Positions 16,570-23,728 of a stretch of DNA of 30,366 nucleotides are shown one piece after another. The stretch lies in NCBI GenBank assembly GCA_044433165.1, contig JAWXTX010000025.1, positions 1-30,366 of the forward strand, given 5' to 3'. The notes under the pieces are model-generated. The model was not told the DNA's origin, did no database searches, and worked only from the letters and a program-made list of their open reading frames with translations. The number at the start of each line of letters is the position of its first letter. The first letter of the stretch is position 1. The position numbers and the translations under genes were made by a program. Origin of the DNA: Ferrimonas sp044433165. GTDB taxonomy: Bacteria; Pseudomonadota; Gammaproteobacteria; Enterobacterales; Shewanellaceae.

Positions 16570-17484
16570 ATGTGGTTTAAAAACGCCCAACCCTATCGTC
16601 TAACGAAAGCCATTGATTGGCCTATAGAGGAGTTAGAGCAGCACTTAGCCGCTTACCAATTCACCCCTGCCACGAGCCAAGAAACAACCAAACTAGGCTT
16701 CGTTGCACCCTTAGGCCATAAATTAGGCCAAAGCTTAATTCATGCAGCTGGCGACAACCTTTTGATAGCAATAGAAAAAGAGGAAAAAATGTTGCCGGCG
16801 GCGGTGATCCGCGAAGAGTTAGATGAGCGTCTCGATGCCCTTGAAAATGAGCATGGTCGCCCAGCGCGTAAAGCGGAAAAAGAGGCACTAAAAGAAGACA
16901 TTATTGCAACACTGTTGCCCCGTGCCTTTAGCCGTCGTAAACAAGTACGCGCATTAATTATGCCAAAGCAGCAATTGATTCTAGTCGATTGCTCAAGCGC
17001 CAACCGTGCCGAAGAGCTGCTGTCATTATTGCGCCAAGCCATCGGCTCCTTACCCGTGGCACCACTGCTACCCAATACACTTCCGGAAGAAGCAATGACC
17101 GATTGGGTTCGCACTGGACGCGTCGGTAACCAACTGGAAGTACTCGAAGAAACCGAACTGAAGAGTTTGGCTGAAGCCGGCGGCAGCATTCGCTTGAAAG
17201 ATCTGCCATTAGACAGCGATGAAGTACGCGCCTATCTAGATTCCGGTTTACTGGCCGCCAAACTCGCGCTGGATTGGGCCCAAAGCGTCAGCTTTGTTTT
17301 ACACTCAGATTTATCCTTAAAGCGCATTAAATTTGCGGATGTGCTGCAAGAACACAACGACGACATTGATAAAGCCGATAAACTCGCCCGTTTAGATGCA
17401 GACTTTGCCTTAATGTGTGGTGAGTTTGCCAAATTATGGCCAAATTTATTAGATGCCATGGGCGGCGTCGATGAAACACTTTAA
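16570..17484 (+). CDS. rdgC: Recombination-associated protein RdgC
   Basis: 304 residues against 303 in E. coli, with the family start MWFKNAQPYRLTKAIDWPIE and conserved segments GFVAPLGHKLGQSLIHAAGD, LLPRAFSRRKQVRALIMPKQ, ADFALMCGEFAKLWPNLLDA. RdgC forms a ring-shaped dimer around double-stranded DNA and restrains RecA-mediated strand exchange. It stands alone, with two hairpins after the stop. The promoter in the 223-bp gap to the divergent porin cannot be fixed with confidence. Confidence 0.97.
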   Translation: MWFKNAQPYRLTKAIDWPIEELEQHLAAYQFTPATSQETTKLGFVAPLGHKLGQSLIHAAGDNLLIAIEKEEKMLPAAVIREELDERLDALENEHGRPARKAEKEALKEDIIATLLPRAFSRRKQVRALIMPKQQLILVDCSSANRAEELLSLLRQAIGSLPVAPLLPNTLPEEAMTDWVRTGRVGNQLEVLEETELKSLAEAGGSIRLKDLPLDSDEVRAYLDSGLLAAKLALDWAQSVSFVLHSDLSLKRIKFADVLQEHNDDIDKADKLARLDADFALMCGEFAKLWPNLLDAMGGVDETL

Positions 17485-17509
17485 CCACCCCAGATAAAGC
17501 CACTTTAAC

Positions 17510-17533
17510 CCGCCTTTTAAGGCGGAAATTTTT
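17510..17533 (+). terminator. Intrinsic terminator after rdgC
   Basis: CCGCCTT and AAGGCGG form a GC-rich stem 25 bp after the rdgC stop, followed by AAATTTTT. It is a good intrinsic terminator on the plus strand. Confidence 0.85.
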
Positions 17534-17534
17534 G

Positions 17535-17571
17535 TCCTCAAACTCATCTTACCTATGGGTGTGTTTGAGGA
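17535..17571 (+). terminator. Second hairpin downstream of rdgC
   Basis: TCCTCAAAC and GTTTGAGGA are exact 9-bp complements separated by 19 bases, inside which ACC/GGT can also pair. TTTATT follows. It comes directly after the first terminator, so it may act as a back-up terminator or protect the RNA end; a protein-binding site is another possibility. Confidence 0.5.
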
Positions 17572-17721
17572 TTTATTCAATCCCCTAATTTAAAAATCAA
17601 GACGTTAATTAGCTCCGCCCTTTTCTCCACACGCGAAACATTTCATACTGTCGCCGGCACACCTACCCCCGCCAACAATGGCTAAATGCAAGCCAAAATA
17701 AAATGGGGCACCTACAACGCT

Positions 17722-18483
17722 ATGACAAAACTGCTGTTAATTGACGCATTAAATTTAATTCGACGCATCCATGCCACACTGCCAAGTGATGACAACGAGG
17801 CGTTATTAAATCGTTGCCAACAAGCGCTGCGCAAAGCGCAACTAGCACATCAACCAAGCCATGCAATCTTAGTGTGGGATGGCGAACCGCAACAAAGTTG
17901 GCGGCGACAGCTTTACCCAGAATACAAAGCTCATCGCAAACCCATGCCCGCTCATCTTGCTGCGCAATTAGGCAATATTGCCGAGCTCTTTGCTCAACAT
18001 GGCGTTTATTCAATTAAGCAGGCGCAATTTGAAGCCGATGATTTAATTGCAACGCTGGCAACAAAAACCGCACAACATGGCGGGCAAGCGCTAATACTCT
18101 CTACCGATCGCGGTTTTTGCCAGTTACACAGTAACGCCATAACCCAATGGGATCACTTTCAAAATGCGGCCATCAATGCCCAGCAAGTAGCCCAAAAACT
18201 GGCCATTAATACCGATCAGCTATTAGATTATTGGGCCTTAGCCGGCGACACCAATAATGGGATCCCTGGAGTACCTGGCATTGGTGCCAAAAGCGCGGCT
18301 GAACTGCTGAGCCGGTATAGCCACTTAAACCAGCTCTTTGCCGAGCTACCACAAACCAAGCAAGGCATGCGCTTAGCAGAACATAAAGCGCTGGCGCGTT
18401 TAAGCTACCAATTGGTCAAACTCAAGTGCAATTTAGAGCTAAATTTAAACCTTAATCAATTTAGAATTCAGGAAAAAAGATGA
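17722..18483 (+). CDS. xni: Flap endonuclease Xni (exonuclease IX family)
   Basis: 253 residues from ATG 17722 (MTKLLLIDALNLIRRIHATL), which matches the family N terminus; an ATG at 17686 would add 12 unrelated residues. The 5'-3' exonuclease fold is seen in VWDGEPQQSWRRQLYPEYKAHRKPMP, EADDLIATLA, STDRGFCQL and the helix-hairpin-helix GIPGVPGIGAKSAAELL. Xni relatives bind or cleave flap DNA structures and resemble the small domain of DNA polymerase I, though the E. coli protein lacks some metal-binding acids. The stop overlaps the next start (ATGA), indicating translational coupling to the dehydrogenase. The ribosome binding site is weak. Confidence 0.92.
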   Translation: MTKLLLIDALNLIRRIHATLPSDDNEALLNRCQQALRKAQLAHQPSHAILVWDGEPQQSWRRQLYPEYKAHRKPMPAHLAAQLGNIAELFAQHGVYSIKQAQFEADDLIATLATKTAQHGGQALILSTDRGFCQLHSNAITQWDHFQNAAINAQQVAQKLAINTDQLLDYWALAGDTNNGIPGVPGIGAKSAAELLSRYSHLNQLFAELPQTKQGMRLAEHKALARLSYQLVKLKCNLELNLNLNQFRIQEKR

Positions 18484-19169
18484 CTCAAACTGTTTTAATT
18501 ACCGGCGCCAACCGTGGCATTGGTCTTACTTTTGTTGAGCATTATTTGCAGCAAGGCGACAATGTGATTGCCTGTGCCCGCCAAACTCAGGCCACCTCAT
18601 TACAACAATTGCAGCAACACTATCCAGAACAATTACGGTTACACGCATTGGATGTGGCCGATCCCAATCAGCTGCAAATGTTGCCACACGCTCTTGCAAG
18701 TACGCGTTTAGATGTTGTGATTAATAATGCGGGGATCTATGGCCCGAAAGGCTTACCGCTAGGTGGGATCAGCCCGGTGGAATTTGACCAAGTCATGCGC
18801 ACCAATGTATTAGCACCCCTACTGATGGTGCAAGCGCTTCGCCCTCTGCTTAATCACCACAGTAAAATTGCCATTCTTTCTTCTAAAATGGGTTCAATTG
18901 CTGATAACAGCAGTGGCGGTGCCTATTTTTATCGTGCATCAAAATCTGCGGTTAACGCCATTGGCGTGAGTTTGGCTCGTGATTTAGCCAGTGATGGCAT
19001 TGCGGTTGCTTTACTGCACCCAGGCTGGGTACAAACTGATATGGGCGGCCCCGCAGCCTTGATCGATACCGCAACGTCAGTGGCAGGCATGACCAAAGTG
19101 CTCGCCCAACTCACGCTCAATCAGTCTGGTCAATTTTTTAACTACGATGGCAGCGAGATATTGTGGTAA
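18480..19169 (+). CDS. Short-chain dehydrogenase/reductase (C-factor-like SDR)
   Basis: 229 residues of classical SDR type. The NAD(P)-binding TGANRGIG motif is at 8-15, LDVADP at 57-62 (adenine-ring Asp), NNAGIYGP at 82-89, catalytic Ser in ILSSKMGS (about 134-135), and YRASK with Y151 and K155. HPGWVQTDMGG (about 180-190) contacts cofactor and is common in the subgroup related to the myxobacterial C-factor and carbonyl reductases. The substrate cannot be told. It is coupled to xni by a 4-bp ATGA overlap, an arrangement that looks conserved-operon-like although the two functions have no obvious link. Confidence 0.9.
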   Translation: MTQTVLITGANRGIGLTFVEHYLQQGDNVIACARQTQATSLQQLQQHYPEQLRLHALDVADPNQLQMLPHALASTRLDVVINNAGIYGPKGLPLGGISPVEFDQVMRTNVLAPLLMVQALRPLLNHHSKIAILSSKMGSIADNSSGGAYFYRASKSAVNAIGVSLARDLASDGIAVALLHPGWVQTDMGGPAALIDTATSVAGMTKVLAQLTLNQSGQFFNYDGSEILW

Positions 19170-19185
19170 GACACCACTGATAAGG

Positions 19186-19211
19186 AACGCGGCAAAAAAT
19201 AGCGCCGCGTT
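19186..19211. terminator. Shared hairpin between convergent SDR and membrane-protein genes
   Basis: AACGCGGC and GCCGCGTT are perfect 8-bp complements with a 10-base loop that contains AAAAAA. The right arm overlaps the stop codon of the leftward gene. No T-run follows the stem on either strand, so it would work as a bidirectional transcript end without a classic U tract. Confidence as a terminator is moderate. Confidence 0.5.
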
Positions 19212-19611
19212 ATGAAAAAACGGTAAATAAAGAATTCGCCATAAAACGGCTAATGAAGTTCATCAAAAAAACCAAATAGACATAGCTTAATACGCCACCA
19301 ACAAGGATCACCATATAAGTTAAAAAGGAGACTTCTCGTGTACTCCAAATGCAGCGAAGCAGCAACATAATAGTGGCTGGAATGGCCGTAAATGCCGACA
19401 CTAAGAATAGCAGCAACATCTGTGTGCCATACAAAGCATCAAACGTTAAGCCCTGTTCTTGAAAATTAGGCAGTACTTGCAATAACGAATGGCTACCGCC
19501 AATAAAACACAATAATGCACCAAGAAGTAAGGCACCATACCCCCAAGTGATGACGGGCTCTTCACTGCGCATTTTTTCAGTTTGAGCCATGTTTGAGCTG
19601 GCCGAGTCCAT
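19210..19611 (-). CDS. Small integral membrane protein of unknown function
   Basis: About 133 residues from ATG 19611; a TTG at 19644 or an ATG at 19590 are other possible starts, and an AGGA lies 11 bases before 19611. A polar N terminus (about 25 residues) is followed by three hydrophobic segments: one beginning WGYGALLLGALLCFIGG, one in MLLLFLVSAFTAIPATIMLL, and one in LTYMVILVGGVLSYVYLVFL. I do not recognise a family. Membrane location is clear, function is not. It is convergent with the SDR gene and divergent from the UPF0149 gene, so it is monocistronic. Confidence 0.6.
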   Translation of the reverse strand: MDSASSNMAQTEKMRSEEPVITWGYGALLLGALLCFIGGSHSLLQVLPNFQEQGLTFDALYGTQMLLLFLVSAFTAIPATIMLLLRCIWSTREVSFLTYMVILVGGVLSYVYLVFLMNFISRFMANSLFTVFS

Positions 19612-19840
19612 AAACAGTTTGATCCTAATACTCTCGTTCTTCAATTCTCTGCGTTAAGCGATTTAAAATCAAAAGACTAATCTTAAAAATCAAATCTATT
19701 CGACAAAAACACCCTCAGAATGATAAAACCATCGCCAACAATGCGAGAGAGATCACGCGTAGCCATCCCTGTTCAGCAAGGATATTTCTTTTCTGCAATG
19801 CTTATCGCCAAGACTTAGCAAACAAACCCAAATTACGCCA

Positions 19841-20455
19841 ATGAAACACAAGCTCACCAAATCTGAACAACAGCAGTTGATAACGCTGCTGGATCATGCC
19901 GCTCAAGATGGCGGCTTAAACTACTGGCAAAGTCAGGGGTTTCTTACTCATATTCAATGCTTTCCACGTACTTTGGACCCCAGTGGCTGGGCCAGCGCAA
20001 TCGCGGCAACAAAACCCAGCAAAACTCATTGGCCATTCAAAGAACAAGAGATGGATATGCTGTTTGTGCTGTATAACCAAATCCACCATCAATTGCACCA
20101 CCAACAACAACTCTTACCCTCCAGCTTAGATGATGCCTTACAACTGCTGCAGCAACGACAACTGACGCAACCATTCCGTAATTGGTGTGCGGGGTTTGTT
20201 TATGGTTGGCGCTATTTATTTGAGCAATGGCAAGAGCTATTAACGGAGCCAGAGCAGCAGCAGCTTAAAGAATGTGTCGACTTTATTGGTTATGTCGCCA
20301 CCCTTGGTTCTAATGAATCTTATGCATTGGAATGGCAGCAAGGTGCAGAGCCAAAGCCACAAACCTTATTAGCCATTTTTGAAGACAGCCTAAAACAAGT
20401 GTGGCTGCATCATCAGTCCCACGGCGGAAATGCCTTCGAAGAAACAAGGCACTAA
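19841..20455 (+). CDS. UPF0149 (YecA/YgfB-like) family protein
   Basis: 204 residues. The family pattern is visible in WQSQGFLTHIQCFPRTLDPSGW (about 24-45), EMDMLFVLYNQIHHQL (about 68-83), and FRNWCAGFVYGWRYLFEQWQ (about 111-130), a helical domain of uncharacterised function. Many YecA proteins end in a SEC-C zinc motif; this one does not and simply stops after a His-rich tail (WLHHQSHGG). It is AT-poor and Gln-rich, like the GGDEF-EAL gene next to it. The ATG has no strong ribosome binding site. It stands alone and is convergent with the leftward GGDEF-EAL gene. Confidence 0.75.
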   Translation: MKHKLTKSEQQQLITLLDHAAQDGGLNYWQSQGFLTHIQCFPRTLDPSGWASAIAATKPSKTHWPFKEQEMDMLFVLYNQIHHQLHHQQQLLPSSLDDALQLLQQRQLTQPFRNWCAGFVYGWRYLFEQWQELLTEPEQQQLKECVDFIGYVATLGSNESYALEWQQGAEPKPQTLLAIFEDSLKQVWLHHQSHGGNAFEETRH

Positions 20456-20461
20456 AGCATA

Positions 20462-20491
20462 ATCTGAACGGTTTAAAAGAGCCGTTCAGAT
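20462..20491. terminator. Perfect hairpin between convergent genes
   Basis: ATCTGAACGG and CCGTTCAGAT are exact 10-bp complements with a 10-base loop (TTTAAAAGAG), starting 7 bp after the stop of the UPF0149 gene and 44 bp before the end of the convergent GGDEF-EAL gene. Neither side has a clear T-run directly after the stem, so it is a probable but not classical bidirectional terminator. Confidence 0.55.
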
Positions 20492-20534
20492 CCCATTTCA
20501 GCGCTAACAAGTGCCGGTATTTAGCGCTATCTAC

Positions 20535-22946
20535 TTATCTCTCGGCTCCAGCGCTGTCTGTTTTCACAGCAGAATCTGGCACTTGTTTTACTGGGGCTGT
20601 GTCTTCAGCATTGCCGCTGACTAGCTCAATAAAAACCTTGGCAGACATCGGTTTATAAAATAAAAAACCTTGAGCATATTGGCATTGTAACTCCGTTAAT
20701 GCTTGCCGCTGCTGTTCTGTTTCAATGCCTTCAGCCGTCACTTTAATGCCAAGCGGTTTCGCAAAATTAAATATTGATTCCACAATGGGCTGGCCTCGCC
20801 CCTGTTGTACCAACTGTTCGGTAAAACTTTTATCGATCTTTAAATGTTGGATCGGCAGATCTATCAAGCTCTGTAGACTGGTGGCCCCTGTCCCAAAATC
20901 ATCTATCGCTAATGCAATCCCTAACTGATCCAACAACTCGATAGAACGAATAATTCCAGAATCGTTGCCTAAGACACTGTATTCAGTAATTTCAATTTCC
21001 AATTCCTCCGGTTGCAGTTGATGTTGCTGAGCCATACTCCGAATAAAGCGGCGAAACTCTTCTTGTTGAAAATATTGTGCCGAGACATTAACAGCAATGC
21101 TTAAAGACTGTGGTAAGCGCCTAAGCTGTACAATTAATTGACAAACCTTACCAATCATATATTTATCAACTAAATGAATAATATTGGCTTTTTCAGCCAT
21201 AGGAATGAACTCTGCTGGTGAAACCCAAGTGCCATTATCATTCCAACGTACTAAGGCTTCGCCGCCAATAATCTGCTGATCATTTAAACGCAATTTAGGG
21301 TGGATATAAAGCTGGAGCAGATCTTTGATAATGGCATTATGAAGCCGCTGTAACATCCGGCTATGTTGTGAATAACGCTGAAATTCTGCGTCATTAATAT
21401 GGTGCACTGAACTTAACCCGTTTTCCTGAGCCATATCCAATGCGGTAAGACAACGCTGCAAACCCGCTTTAAAATGTTGAGTATGCAAAATGCGGATGTA
21501 GCCACAAGAGACTGTAAACTGAATAGTTTTATTGCCAATAGGCATAGAGCGCAATAATGGGTGACGCACCCACTGCGGGCAACAATGGCTAGGATCGTTT
21601 TTTTGCTGCTGTAATGGGTAAGCAATGATAAAGCGTTCTCGGGCTATTCGGCCACATACGCCCCCCCTAGGAGCCAATTTTTGCAAATTAATCGCCAAAT
21701 GTTGAGTCAGCCTATCCACCAACTCAAGCCCAAATGAAACATTCAAATCGCGCATGCAATCAATCCCAATCGCAACCATGATCCAAATTTCTGCTTGGGC
21801 GCTAACTTGGGCAAGAGTTTGCCAGTGCTGCTCTAACCCAGCCTGATTAAATATACCACTGTGATCATAAAACGCTTGCTGGCGTAATTGTTGTTCAGCC
21901 TGATGCTGAGCGCTTTTATCTTTAATAAATAGCTGCCACACAATGGGGTCCGCCCCCGAGATCCGCTCTATATGAACCAAAAATTGCCGTTTGCCATGCT
22001 GGGGATGACGGTAATGCCAATTAAAATCAGCATTGTGACTGCAAGTATGTTCAGGGGCAAAATAGCCAAAAAACGATTTATCAAGCAGTGGCTTAGCCGA
22101 ATCAAATCCCAACATGTTCAGTGCTTGGTCATTGATGTATGCAATGCCACCCTCTTGATTTAAGTGCACTAATCCATCTGAAACGTGCCGCTGCAGTTGT
22201 TGCAACTGCTGTTGGCTGGAGAGCTGCTGTTGTTCCAGCGCAAGGCATTGCTCAAATAGTAGGTGTTGCTGCTGATGCCCCTCAGAGCTTAATCGTCCTA
22301 AAAAGCGGTTTTTGTTACTCGGTAAAACACGATGAGTCAAAAATTCCTTTAGCTGAAAGCGCGTACGCTGATATGGCAAACCAACAAAACACCAGGCAGC
22401 TACACCCAAGAGCAACACTAAAGCGAGTAGTAACCCATGCCGATACCGCCAAGGCAAATACTGCCACAAAGCACCATCCCAATTTACACTGCGATGCCAT
22501 TGTGGCCATTCAGTCAGTTCAATTAGTATAAAATTGGTACCACCATCCACGCGAGGGAAATGACCAAGCCAGAGCTGAGGTGAGCCATTTTGGAACCCCC
22601 ATTGTTGCTGCTGATGCCAGCGGTTTATTTGCTTAAAGGTTTCCGCAGCAAGCGGGCTATTATTGCTCCCTAAGCGGTATACTTTGGCCTTGTCTGAAAG
22701 CTCACTATGTTCCGGTACAATAAGCCACCCTTTCTTTAAAGGGGGCCAAACCAGCCATTGTTGGAAGCCTAATGGCCAGATTTTTTCATCAGTGGCAGCA
22801 AACCACGACAATTGACTTTTTAATTCGGCATCCAAGCGCAACAATTGTTGCTGCTGCCAACGAGGAGCTACTATTTGATATTCAAACCAAAGCTGCAGCC
22901 CAACAAATAGCCCTAATGCGCTGAACAGTCCCCAAAATATACGCAT
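20535..22946 (-). CDS. Membrane-bound PAS-GGDEF(degenerate)-EAL protein, probable c-di-GMP phosphodiesterase
   Basis: 803 residues. Transmembrane helices at about 4-20 and 168-190 enclose a periplasmic sensor region. A Gln-rich linker (about 225-252) and a PAS-like domain (about 255-345) follow. The GGDEF domain (about 355-515) has ARERF in place of GGDEF at 435-439, so diguanylate cyclase activity is probably lost. The EAL domain (about 530-775) is intact: EAL at 563-565, N620 in AVNVS, E652 in EITE, D682/D683 in IDDFGTG, K703, E739 in AEGIE. It should hydrolyse cyclic-di-GMP at the inner membrane, with the degenerate GGDEF possibly a GTP-sensing regulatory part. It ends in a low-complexity tail and is monocistronic. 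Confidence 0.92.
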   Translation of the reverse strand: MRIFWGLFSALGLFVGLQLWFEYQIVAPRWQQQQLLRLDAELKSQLSWFAATDEKIWPLGFQQWLVWPPLKKGWLIVPEHSELSDKAKVYRLGSNNSPLAAETFKQINRWHQQQQWGFQNGSPQLWLGHFPRVDGGTNFILIELTEWPQWHRSVNWDGALWQYLPWRYRHGLLLALVLLLGVAAWCFVGLPYQRTRFQLKEFLTHRVLPSNKNRFLGRLSSEGHQQQHLLFEQCLALEQQQLSSQQQLQQLQRHVSDGLVHLNQEGGIAYINDQALNMLGFDSAKPLLDKSFFGYFAPEHTCSHNADFNWHYRHPQHGKRQFLVHIERISGADPIVWQLFIKDKSAQHQAEQQLRQQAFYDHSGIFNQAGLEQHWQTLAQVSAQAEIWIMVAIGIDCMRDLNVSFGLELVDRLTQHLAINLQKLAPRGGVCGRIARERFIIAYPLQQQKNDPSHCCPQWVRHPLLRSMPIGNKTIQFTVSCGYIRILHTQHFKAGLQRCLTALDMAQENGLSSVHHINDAEFQRYSQHSRMLQRLHNAIIKDLLQLYIHPKLRLNDQQIIGGEALVRWNDNGTWVSPAEFIPMAEKANIIHLVDKYMIGKVCQLIVQLRRLPQSLSIAVNVSAQYFQQEEFRRFIRSMAQQHQLQPEELEIEITEYSVLGNDSGIIRSIELLDQLGIALAIDDFGTGATSLQSLIDLPIQHLKIDKSFTEQLVQQGRGQPIVESIFNFAKPLGIKVTAEGIETEQQRQALTELQCQYAQGFLFYKPMSAKVFIELVSGNAEDTAPVKQVPDSAVKTDSAGAER

Positions 22947-23077
22947 TCACTGGGCCTCAGTTTCAGGCACGGCGCGAATAACGACCCATCGCATGCACAC
23001 ATCCTTGTGCCAGAGAATTACATTACTTCAAATAATAGCTAGCTATTTCTTACTTGCTTAACTTGTTCCCAAAAAAC

Positions 23078-23107
23078 GAAAAGGGCACCCATGTGGGTGC
23101 CCTTTTC
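23078..23107 (-). terminator. Intrinsic terminator after rplY
   Basis: GAAAAGGGCACCCA and TGGGTGCCCTTTTC are perfect 14-bp complements with a 2-base spacer. On the minus strand it is followed by GTTTTTT, 17 bp after the rplY stop. The symmetry means it can also work for plus-strand transcripts. Confidence 0.92.
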
Positions 23108-23124
23108 TACCGTAAGGCAAAAGC

Positions 23125-23412
23125 TTATACGCGAACGAAGTCTACGTGAGTTACTTTTGGCTTGAACGGGTGACGCTGCATGGCTTGCGCCTTAACTTTA
23201 ACTTCTTGGCCATCAACAACCAGAGTCAGCTCAGAAGTGTAGAATGCATCGTTAGCTTGAGCGTGCAAAATGGTATCGTGTTCCATTTCGATAGACATTG
23301 CTTCCGCTTCACCACCGTAGATGATTGCTGGAATTTTGTTTGCATGACGTAGGCGGCGGCTCGCACCTTTCCCTAAATCAGTACGCAGTTTTGCTTCAAG
23401 AGTGAAGGTCAT
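23125..23412 (-). CDS. rplY: Ribosomal protein L25 (short form)
   Basis: 95 residues, the single-domain L25 of gammaproteobacteria that binds 5S rRNA. Diagnostic segments are LRTDLGKGASRRLRHANKIP (9-28), AIIYGG (29-34) and the end KPKVTHVDFVRV. The ATG at 23412 has GAGGTAAAAACC before it. It is monocistronic, with a strong terminator behind it and two stem-loops in the leader. In E. coli and related species L25 represses its own translation, so these leader hairpins may be the regulatory target. Confidence 0.97.
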   Translation of the reverse strand: MTFTLEAKLRTDLGKGASRRLRHANKIPAIIYGGEAEAMSIEMEHDTILHAQANDAFYTSELTLVVDGQEVKVKAQAMQRHPFKPKVTHVDFVRV

Positions 23413-23439
23413 GGTTTTTACCTCAGTATAAATAACAGA

Positions 23440-23485
23440 AACGGATCTTTGCGACCAAGATCCGTTACCTCGCTTATTAAAAGCG
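23440..23485 (-). promoter_or_regulatory. rplY leader with two stem-loops
   Basis: In the transcript the first hairpin is CGCTT-TTAAT-AAGCG (23471-23485) and the second is AACGGATCTT/AAGATCCGTT (23440-23466, perfect 10 bp, loop GGTCGCA), then 27 bases to the rplY ATG. A -10-like TATGAT lies at 23496-23501 just upstream. Two ordered stem-loops ahead of the Shine-Dalgarno fit the autogenous control known for rplY in E. coli relatives; direct evidence here is only the base pairing. Confidence 0.6.
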
Positions 23486-23628
23486 GGCGGATGATATCAT
23501 AGGCCTTAAAATAACAACAAGCCATAACCATTAAAAATTGCCTGGTTTCTAGAATCTATGACTAATTTCAATACCAGAACGCTCACTTGGGTGTTTTCTG
23601 ACCGCCAGCTGCGCAGTGTTAAAGAATA

Positions 23629-23664
23629 AAAAACGCGAATTAGGTTAACCTAATTCGCGTTTTT
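23629..23664 (-). terminator. Bidirectional intrinsic terminator after the EAL-GGDEF gene
   Basis: A 36-bp perfect palindrome centred on GTTAAC: 18-bp arms starting AAAAACGCGAATTAGGTT. Each strand ends in a T-run, so it should terminate transcripts both ways. It lies 64 bp after the stop of the EAL-GGDEF gene. Confidence 0.9.
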
Positions 23665-23728
23665 CTGCTTTTAATGGCGACAAATGCTAGCCGTTACGGC
23701 GACAGCGTTTGAGCTAAAGCACTTATTT

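Larger units (their letters stand above)
23413..23728. other. Intergenic region between rplY and the EAL-GGDEF gene
   Basis: This 316-bp gap holds the rplY leader and promoter on its left and the terminator of the EAL-GGDEF gene on its right. The middle stretch (about 23510-23625) shows no open reading frame or repeat I can support. Confidence 0.6.

Noticed and set aside
16740..17189. 149-codon frame antisense to rdgC
   Set aside because: Serine/arginine-rich shadow of a firmly identified gene with no start signal.
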